Below, piece after piece: positions 1 to 4,908 of a DNA stretch of 9,218 nucleotides. Below the pieces are notes generated by a model that saw only the letters and a list, made by a program, of their open reading frames with translations, was not told the DNA's origin and did not search any database. The number at the start of each line of letters is the position of its first letter. Positions within the stretch are counted from its first letter, which is position 1. The position numbers and the translations under genes are program-made. Source of the DNA: Rhodobiaceae bacterium (GTDB lineage: Bacteria; Pseudomonadota; Alphaproteobacteria; Parvibaculales; Parvibaculaceae); contig NVWR01000003.1 in the NCBI GenBank assembly GCA_002746275.1, positions 305,739 through 314,956 on the forward strand. Reading direction: 5' to 3'.

Positions 1-1
1 G

Positions 2-517
2 TTTTCACCGGGGAGCGACTGGGCCTATTCAAATCCGGGCTTCTGGGCTTTGAAACGGGTATTGGAAATCGAAACAGGCCAGAACCTCCGCGAACTTGTT
101 CATGCCCACATCTCTCTGCCGCTACAACTGCCTACTCTATCCGTTGTGCAGGGAATTTTTTCGGCGCAATTGCCGGACTATCCGGCTGAATGGGTCTGGC
201 ATGGCCTCGCTTGTGCCAACGCGACCGACATTGCCAGGTTCATGGCCTCGCCCCTGGCAAGCCCACTTGCTGCCCACCCCGTCAACGTCTCGGCTGCTGG
301 CCCCGCCTTCCCGGATGCCGCTTATGGCCTAGGCGTCATGACAGACCGACCCGGTACAAGCTTCGGCCATAATGGCAGCGGGCCAGGCTTTTCCACCTCC
401 TGCTTTCACTTCCCCAAATCCGGCATCACCGTGAGTGTGCTGATGCCCTATGATGATCCAGGCGATGCCGCACACCAGCAGATGAGGGTTTTGGCCGGGC
501 ACTACGGGGCTATTTGA
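2..517 (+). CDS. Beta-lactamase-family serine hydrolase, C-terminal part (5' end outside window)
   Basis: The open frame enters from the left edge (first full codon at 2) and stops at TGA 515-517, leaving about 171 residues. The visible part starts just before a Tyr-Ser-Asn motif in the context WAYSNPGFW. This matches the YxN catalytic motif of class C beta-lactamase/esterase-type serine hydrolases (PF00144 family). Further on, FGHNGSGPG fits the HxG motif that replaces KTG in many of these enzymes. The SxxK nucleophile motif and any signal peptide lie upstream of the window. Such proteins hydrolyse beta-lactams, esters or D-amino-acid peptides, and the substrate cannot be told here. The TTG at 50 is internal to the domain and is not a start. 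The tetR-like gene begins 49 bp downstream on the same strand, so the pair may be functionally linked, but this is inference. Confidence 0.82.
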   Translation, partial: FSPGSDWAYSNPGFWALKRVLEIETGQNLRELVHAHISLPLQLPTLSVVQGIFSAQLPDYPAEWVWHGLACANATDIARFMASPLASPLAAHPVNVSAAGPAFPDAAYGLGVMTDRPGTSFGHNGSGPGFSTSCFHFPKSGITVSVLMPYDDPGDAAHQQMRVLAGHYGAI

Positions 518-542
518 CCCGCACCCCCTCTTGCTCAACAGC

Positions 543-563
543 AGTATTGGAGCAATACTCCAA
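543..563. promoter_or_regulatory. Overlapping palindromes upstream of tetR (candidate operator)
   Basis: Two palindromes share the same bases just before the tetR-like ATG at 567. The first is AGTATTG-GAG-CAATACT (543-559), a perfect 7-bp inverted repeat. The second is TTGGAG-CAATA-CTCCAA (547-563), a perfect 6-bp inverted repeat. TetR-family proteins commonly bind such 15-20 bp palindromes next to their own gene, so autoregulation is a reasonable inference. The GGAG at 549-552 lies 14 nt before the ATG, too far to be a good ribosome site, so initiation of this gene looks weak or is combined with the operator. No binding evidence exists in the sequence itself. Confidence 0.5.
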
Positions 564-566
564 ACT

Positions 567-1151
567 ATGGACAAGACACCCGCAAAATCCTATACCGCAG
601 CTCTTGCGGCAGCCAAAGCCCTGTTTGCTGAGCATGGCTATGAAGCGGTGTCGACGGCTGAAATCTACACAAAAGCCAACATCTCCAATGGCAGCCTGTT
701 TCATCATTTCAAATCAAAAGAAGGCATAGCGGTTGCGGTTTTTGTGGAACTGGTACGTACCTATCAGGCGGAAGTTGGCGAAAAACTGACCCCCACCACA
801 CACGCCGCAGACGGCATCAGCGCTTTCATCAGCGCCCACAATCTTTGGATCGAGAGCGATCCGGATGGCGCCCGCATCCTCTTCAACGGCCACCATCCCA
901 GTTGGAGCAGCGGTGCCCTGAAGGAGATCAGATCGGTCAACCAGGCATTCGGACAGATCATTCAGGACTGGCGCAAAGGCCTTGACGATGGAGAACGGTT
1001 CGGAGACTGGAGTATCGCTCTAATTATGGCGATGCTGATTGGGCCGACCCAGGTTCTCTGTCGCGCTTGGCTTGCGGGCCAGTCCAATACACCGCCGAGC
1101 GCCAACATCGACACTCTGGTTACTCTGGCTCACCGCGCCCTGCTGGACTAG
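567..1151 (+). CDS. TetR/AcrR-family transcriptional regulator
   Basis: A 194-residue protein of typical TetR length. The N-terminal DNA-binding part (residues about 9-55) has the family pattern: an F-AEHGYEAVS helix, then AEIYTKANISNGSLFHHF as the helix-turn-helix, then KSKEGI. The C-terminal part (about 60-194) would be the ligand-binding, dimerising helical domain. It is not conserved enough to suggest a ligand. I chose ATG 567 over an in-frame TTG at 531 because the TTG would add 12 residues lying across the palindromes and has no ribosome site. The gene follows the serine hydrolase by 49 bp on the same strand, and its 3' end overlaps the opposing gene by 32 bp. The probable role is repression of itself and perhaps of a neighbour. 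The target is unknown. Confidence 0.9.
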   Translation: MDKTPAKSYTAALAAAKALFAEHGYEAVSTAEIYTKANISNGSLFHHFKSKEGIAVAVFVELVRTYQAEVGEKLTPTTHAADGISAFISAHNLWIESDPDGARILFNGHHPSWSSGALKEIRSVNQAFGQIIQDWRKGLDDGERFGDWSIALIMAMLIGPTQVLCRAWLAGQSNTPPSANIDTLVTLAHRALLD

Positions 1152-2055
1152 GGAGCACGGGTGCCGAATTGGCAGCTTCCGCACAGTCAGTGATTGCCTG
1201 GCTCAACACGGCCACCTCCGCCCCGGCAACCAGCGCATCAGGCCCGGCAGCATGCCCGACAGCGTCTTCCAGACAGCTGACAAGGGGGTTATCTGGCATT
1301 GAAGAGGGAACCTGCTCATTATAACGCAGGCCAAGCTCGCTGATCGTTCCTGCCGCTACATCAACAGAATATTCCCGCGTCACGGCAGAGCAGCACACCG
1401 CGCAGAAGGGTGTTTCCAAAAACGCCGTACCAAAGCGTTGCTCGCCGACCGCCCATTGCACTTCATCGTCCAAACCAATCAGCGGGCTTATGAGAATATC
1501 CCATGGGGTCATGTTGGCAGTGATGCGCAACTCTCCGTCAGGCCCGGTTGTACCCGCCAGCCCCCCATTGCAGCGATCTCCAAACGGGTGTGCGCTCAGC
1601 GACATGAGGTGCGCTCCATCACTCGTCAAACGCCCCAGCAACAACGTGCTGAACACGCCAGTGCCTCCCCAATTGTCATAGGTCTCGAGAACAAGATGGG
1701 AATCATCACCCGCGAAAGAGATGCGGGCACCGGTTCGGCGCGGCGCGTCATCTCCATCGGGGAGATTGCCTTCAAGGACAATCCGCACCCAGCCGTCCTC
1801 ATCATGGATCAACGTTCCCTCGGGGGCACATCCGTGCACCGGAACACTGTCTGGCGCTGGCGCCGCATCAGGCAGCAGGGCCGCGTCCAAAACGGGCCAC
1901 AAGCAAGCAGGATCCACATAGTCAAGACCGTCCACCGCCGGAACTGCGGAAACTTCCTCAACCACCGCATCAGAACCACTCATCAGAATTGCTAGGTAAA
2001 CAGCACCGCCGACAAGAACCCCCAGAAACCCAATCCCCAATACAATACGTCCCAT
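1120..2055 (-). CDS. Hypothetical membrane-anchored, Cys-containing exported protein
   Basis: I do not recognise the family. The protein has 311 residues from ATG 2055. An in-frame TTG one codon earlier is less likely, and a GAGG-type ribosome site precedes the ATG. Residues about 4-25 form one hydrophobic stretch after a short Met-Gly-Arg start. This fits an uncleaved signal anchor or signal peptide, with the rest in the periplasm. The mature part is acidic and Gly/Asp-rich, probably beta-rich in its middle. It has eight Cys (51, 76, 162, 218, 221, 222, 261, 291), including a CxxCC cluster at 218-222. This suggests disulfides or metal binding, without proof. The tail is low-complexity Ala/Pro. 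It starts 19 bp after the mch stop, so co-transcription with mch is likely. Its last 32 bp overlap the 3' end of the opposing tetR gene. Confidence 0.75.
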   Translation of the reverse strand: MGRIVLGIGFLGVLVGGAVYLAILMSGSDAVVEEVSAVPAVDGLDYVDPACLWPVLDAALLPDAAPAPDSVPVHGCAPEGTLIHDEDGWVRIVLEGNLPDGDDAPRRTGARISFAGDDSHLVLETYDNWGGTGVFSTLLLGRLTSDGAHLMSLSAHPFGDRCNGGLAGTTGPDGELRITANMTPWDILISPLIGLDDEVQWAVGEQRFGTAFLETPFCAVCCSAVTREYSVDVAAGTISELGLRYNEQVPSSMPDNPLVSCLEDAVGHAAGPDALVAGAEVAVLSQAITDCAEAANSAPVLPSPAGRGEPE

Positions 2056-2074
2056 CAACCTGTCCCTCGGTTGT

Positions 2075-3124
2075 TTAGCGCGGCATCAGTACCCAATAGT
2101 CCAGATCCAGCACCACGCCCTCATCATAGCCCTTCTCGAGGGCTCCCGGATACTCTGTACACGGGCGGTCTTTGGTGGCGATGGTGCGAAGCCGAAGCGC
2201 TCCAATGTCAGAGCGACCATCGAGTTCAGCCACATCCAGAACTTCTGACCAGGCAAAAATCGTATCTCCCCCAAAACAAGGAGCCACATGTCGCCCGGCA
2301 TTAATGGCGGCAATCAAAAACGCATTGCCCAACCCATTGAATGTCAACGCCCGCGCCATGGAGATCACATGACCCCCATACACGAGACGTCGACCAAATC
2401 GGCCCTGACCTTCTGCAAACTGATTGAAATGAACCTTGGAGGTGTTTTGATAAAGCCGCGTCGCCATCATGTGCTCAGCTTCTTCGATCGTCACGCCGTC
2501 CACATGATTGATCTTTTCACCCACCGCGTAATCGCCCCACAGATGAGAAGATCCAGAAAGCGCACAATCCAGTCCAGAGAAATTCGTGCTCGGTGGCAAG
2601 GCAAAGCTCTTCGGGTCAACGCTGGTGGGAAGAGACGGCACGTCCGGCTCCGGCGCCGGTGTACTTTCATCACCCTTGCGCACCATCACCCAGCGCACAT
2701 AGTCGAGCACATGGGTGCCCGTCTGGTTAGAGCCGGTTGAGCGCACATAGACAACGCCAGTCTTGCCGTTGGAATTTTCTTTGAGGCCGATCACTTTGGA
2801 CACGGTTGAAATCGTGTCACCGGGAAAAACCGGCGCGAGGAACCGACAATCTGCATACCCCAGATTGGCCACTGCATTGAGCGAGATGTCGGGAACCGTT
2901 TTGCCGAACACAAAATGAAAGGCCAGCATGTCGTCAATCGGTGCGCGCTCATATCCCACGCCGCGGGCTATTTCGTCGGAGGACTGCAACACAAACCGCA
3001 TAGGAAAGAGCGAATTGTAAACCGCAACATCACCGCTTGTGATGGTGCGCGGCGTCGCATGAGGCAGAACCTGCCCGACATTGAAGTCTTCAAAAAAATT
3101 GCCCGGGTTGGTCTTCTCACTCAT
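2075..3124 (-). CDS. mch: Mesaconyl-CoA hydratase (beta-methylmalyl-CoA dehydratase)
   Basis: Reversibly hydrates mesaconyl-CoA (2-methylfumaryl-CoA) to beta-methylmalyl-CoA, a cytoplasmic step of the ethylmalonyl-CoA pathway for acetyl-CoA assimilation. The 349-residue product closely follows my memory of Rhodobacter Mch along its whole length. Matching stretches are KTNPGNFFEDF at the N-terminus, ERAPID and FGKTVPDISLNA near residues 60-85, DHVDG-like HVDGVTIEEAEHM, RFGRR-VYGGH, and the C-terminal VLDLDY-VLMPR. It is a double-hotdog MaoC-type protein. Asn227 and His232 (N-x4-H) sit where ordinary MaoC hydratases have their Asp/His dyad, and the Asn appears to be a trait of this subfamily. 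ATG 3124 was chosen over GTG 3139 because the family begins at MS-KTNPG and GAGGA precedes the ATG. Upstream lie the cupin and the CitE-like gene, and downstream the exported protein, all on one strand. Confidence 0.95.
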   Translation of the reverse strand: MSEKTNPGNFFEDFNVGQVLPHATPRTITSGDVAVYNSLFPMRFVLQSSDEIARGVGYERAPIDDMLAFHFVFGKTVPDISLNAVANLGYADCRFLAPVFPGDTISTVSKVIGLKENSNGKTGVVYVRSTGSNQTGTHVLDYVRWVMVRKGDESTPAPEPDVPSLPTSVDPKSFALPPSTNFSGLDCALSGSSHLWGDYAVGEKINHVDGVTIEEAEHMMATRLYQNTSKVHFNQFAEGQGRFGRRLVYGGHVISMARALTFNGLGNAFLIAAINAGRHVAPCFGGDTIFAWSEVLDVAELDGRSDIGALRLRTIATKDRPCTEYPGALEKGYDEGVVLDLDYWVLMPR

Positions 3125-3151
3125 CGCCTGTGTCCTCACGTGCTGCGGAAC

Positions 3152-3175
3152 GCCAGCCTATAGCAGCCCGCTGGC
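3152..3175. other. Small inverted repeat between cupin and mch genes
   Basis: The 102-bp gap between the cupin stop and the mch start contains GCCAGC (3152-3157) and its complement GCTGGC (3170-3175), separated by 12 nt. It lies 28 bp upstream of the mch ATG. No T-run follows it in the direction of transcription, so it is not a standard intrinsic terminator. It could be an operator, an mRNA hairpin, or chance. I see no convincing -35/-10 pair in the gap. Confidence 0.25.
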
Positions 3176-3226
3176 AGACTGTACACTTACACGCCAGATG
3201 CCCGACGAAGAACGACCGTCCAGCCT

Positions 3227-3742
3227 TTAGCCTTTGGGTTCAACAAAATCATCCGGCTTGAATTGCAGCGCAGCGTCTTCATCAATGTAACGCATCGTGC
3301 CTTCTGCCCAGACGCCGATCTTCTTGAGTGTGGGGAAGTAGGTCATATCGGTGGGCGTTCTCTCCCCACCCATGAGATAGACCAGGTCAACATCGCCCGT
3401 GTTGTAAAGCTGGTGCACAGCCCCATCGATGGGAAAGCCAACATAGTCGCCTTTGCCAACCGGCACGCGCTCCCCGTCAATTTCCATGACGCCCTCGCCT
3501 TCCATAATGAAGACGAACTCTTCCTGGGCGGTGTGCGAATGGGGAATGAAACTTTCTCGCCCCGGCACAATTCGTCCCAAGCCAAGTTGAGCCCGCTGCA
3601 TACCCACTCGGTCAGAGAGCGGCACAAAGGCAATCTCTGAATTGGGATTGAGGGGGTGCGTGAAAGACAACACCTCTTTTGCTTCAAGAGATGCGGTCCG
3701 GATTACATATTTTTCCGCTTTAAGGTCAGTCTTTGTAGCCAT
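3227..3742 (-). CDS. Small single-domain cupin protein
   Basis: A 171-residue protein starting at ATG 3742 behind a strong GGAGGAG ribosome site 8 nt away. The centre is one cupin barrel. Motif 1 has His68-x-His70 followed by Glu75 (PHSHTAQEEF) and Gly82. Motif 2 runs from Gly98 through Pro104, Gly107 and His110 to Asn114. His68, His70, Glu75 and His110 form the usual metal-binding set and are all present, so a metal-dependent enzyme or a small-molecule sensor is possible. The substrate is not evident. Outside the barrel there is a charged N-terminal arm and a C-terminal segment with an aromatic patch around the TYFPTLKKIGVW stretch. The gene lies between the CoA ester lyase (71 bp upstream) and mch (102 bp downstream) on the same strand. 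This hints at a role in CoA-thioester or C4/C5 acid metabolism, but that is inference. Confidence 0.85.
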   Translation of the reverse strand: MATKTDLKAEKYVIRTASLEAKEVLSFTHPLNPNSEIAFVPLSDRVGMQRAQLGLGRIVPGRESFIPHSHTAQEEFVFIMEGEGVMEIDGERVPVGKGDYVGFPIDGAVHQLYNTGDVDLVYLMGGERTPTDMTYFPTLKKIGVWAEGTMRYIDEDAALQFKPDDFVEPKG

Positions 3743-3763
3743 GGTCTATCTCCTCCGCCGGCC

Positions 3764-3784
3764 GCACATCGCACATCGCACATC
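3764..3784. repeat. Three tandem copies of a 7-bp unit
   Basis: GCACATC occurs three times without a break in the 71-bp gap between the CitE-like gene and the cupin gene, about 20 bp upstream of the cupin start. Just downstream on the - strand lies the strong cupin ribosome site. The unit is not a multiple of three and is non-coding, so copy number could vary by slippage. It might change spacing or mRNA structure ahead of the cupin, or be neutral. Confidence 0.7.
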
Positions 3785-3813
3785 GAAAAAGAACATACCA
3801 TGAACTTCTGCGA

Positions 3814-4704
3814 TCAGCCAGCCGCTTCCAGCTTAGCAATGGCATCCGCAATGGTGACTGTTCGCTCTGCGATCTCTGCATGCAGAAGCTCCACCATGCG
3901 GCCTTCCACCTTGAGCACGCCCTTCCCGGCATTTTCCGGAGCCTTGAAGGCGTCAATAACCTGCCGGGCAAAATTCACTTCTGCCGGCTCCGGCGAAAAA
4001 ATACGATTGCACGGCGCCAATTGGCTTGGATGGATCAGTGTCTTGCCGTCAAAGCCAAGATCGCGACCCTGGGTGCAAATGGCCGCAAAGCCCTCTTCGT
4101 CTTTAATGTCGTTATAGACGCCATCCAGAATGGTGAGGCCGTAGGCGCGCGCCGCCAACAGACAAAGCCCCAGCGATGTCATCATCGGTTGGCGCTCTGG
4201 CGTATGCGCACAGCGCAATTCCTTGGCGATATCATTGGTACCCATAACCCAGGTAGTCATCCGCGTCTGGGGCGCCCGTGCCGCAATCTCCTGCGCCTGT
4301 AGCATTGCCAAAGGCGTTTCCATCATCGCCCACAACTGCATGCCAGCCCCAGCGCCTGCTTTGTCCAACAGTGAAGAGGCGCGATCCACTTCCGCCGCCG
4401 TCTCAATCTTGGGAACCAGGATGGCATCCGGCCCGGCCGCGACAGCCGCCTCAATGTCCGCTTCGCCCCACTCGGTGGCCAAACCGTTCACCCGGATAAT
4501 GACCTCACGGGCGCCATAACCGCCCTCTTTGACTGCCGCCACAACCTGAGCTCGCGCTTCTGCTTTCACATCTGGCGCCACTGCATCCTCCAGATCGAGA
4601 ATGAGGCTATCTGCCGCCAATGTACGGGCTTTTTCAAGAGCACGTGTGTTGGACCCCGGCATGTAGAGGGCAGAACGACGGGGACGAGCAGGCGCTGCAG
4701 TCAT
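3814..4704 (-). CDS. HpcH/HpaI aldolase/citrate lyase-family CoA ester lyase (candidate (3S)-malyl-CoA thioesterase, Mcl2-like)
   Basis: A 296-residue CitE-like TIM-barrel protein. Visible family elements are RSALYMPGSNTRALEKA (10-26), LDLEDAVAP (36-44), Arg71 in IRVNG, PKIE (98-101), METP with Glu129, MGTNDIAKEL with Asp158, and a DGVYNDIKDEEGF stretch followed by HPSQL. Glu129 and Asp158 are the expected Mg ligands. Relatives cleave malyl-CoA or beta-methylmalyl-CoA to glyoxylate plus acetyl- or propionyl-CoA, or hydrolyse (3S)-malyl-CoA to malate. The N-terminal pattern looks more like Mcl2/CitE-like proteins than the Mcl1 lyase, whose start I recall as FGPGSRP. The exact reaction is therefore open. 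ATG 4704 has GGAG six bases before it and fits the family start better than GTG 4746. With mch on the same strand, it supports a role in the ethylmalonyl-CoA pathway. Confidence 0.87.
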   Translation of the reverse strand: MTAAPARPRRSALYMPGSNTRALEKARTLAADSLILDLEDAVAPDVKAEARAQVVAAVKEGGYGAREVIIRVNGLATEWGEADIEAAVAAGPDAILVPKIETAAEVDRASSLLDKAGAGAGMQLWAMMETPLAMLQAQEIAARAPQTRMTTWVMGTNDIAKELRCAHTPERQPMMTSLGLCLLAARAYGLTILDGVYNDIKDEEGFAAICTQGRDLGFDGKTLIHPSQLAPCNRIFSPEPAEVNFARQVIDAFKAPENAGKGVLKVEGRMVELLHAEIAERTVTIADAIAKLEAAG

Positions 4705-4908
4705 GAGAATCTCCGGTAGAAAAAAGCCAATAATGTGGGCGCACACTAGGTCAGAGCGGCCAGCCAGGTAAAGGCCAGAGGATCACCGTTCCAGCATGGA
4801 ATCCCGTAAAAAGTGTACATATTTAGATATACAACTTTAGGTTAGGATTTATGAAACCATGCATGCACCATACTGCGGTCAGGTCGAACACCCACCACAG
4901 GAACCACA
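4705..4908. promoter_or_regulatory. Divergent intergenic region between the CoA cluster and the hybrid kinase
   Basis: This 204-bp stretch must hold promoters for the leftward CoA-ester-lyase gene and the rightward kinase. A perfect 5-bp palindrome, TTCCA-GCA-TGGAA, lies at 4789-4801 and overlaps a GAATC (4799-4803), a possible CcrM methylation site if this is an alphaproteobacterium. An AT-rich segment at 4806-4850 includes TATACA at 4828-4833, a possible -10 for the kinase, but no good -35 matches it. TTAGG is repeated twice at 4837-4846, and an 8-bp TGCATGCA palindrome sits at 4860-4867. AGGA (6 nt spacing) precedes the kinase ATG. No start site can be fixed by eye. Confidence 0.45.

Noticed and set aside
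50..517. TTG at 50 as the true start of the serine hydrolase
   Set aside because: The catalytic YSN motif lies upstream of it in the same open frame, so the gene begins outside the window.
531..566. Upstream TTG start extending the tetR-like protein by 12 residues
   Set aside because: It has no ribosome site, the added residues do not resemble the family, and the segment is taken up by palindromes. ATG 567 fits better.
1438..1995. A 185-codon open frame on the + strand
   Set aside because: It lies opposite the exported-protein gene, shows no domain and no good ribosome site, and looks like a shadow frame.
2288..2740. A 150-codon open frame on the + strand
   Set aside because: It runs antisense to well conserved mch sequence, and its Arg/His-rich composition is typical of a shadow frame.
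3152..3175. Inverted repeat as a rho-independent terminator after the cupin gene
   Set aside because: The stem is only 6 bp with a 12-nt loop, and no T-run follows it. Kept only as a small inverted repeat.
3764..3784. CRISPR-like repeat array
   Set aside because: The units are 7 bp and contiguous with no spacers, and no cas genes are present.
4705..4746. GTG start extending the CoA ester lyase by 14 residues
   Set aside because: The extension is not family-like, and ATG 4704 has a well placed GGAG.
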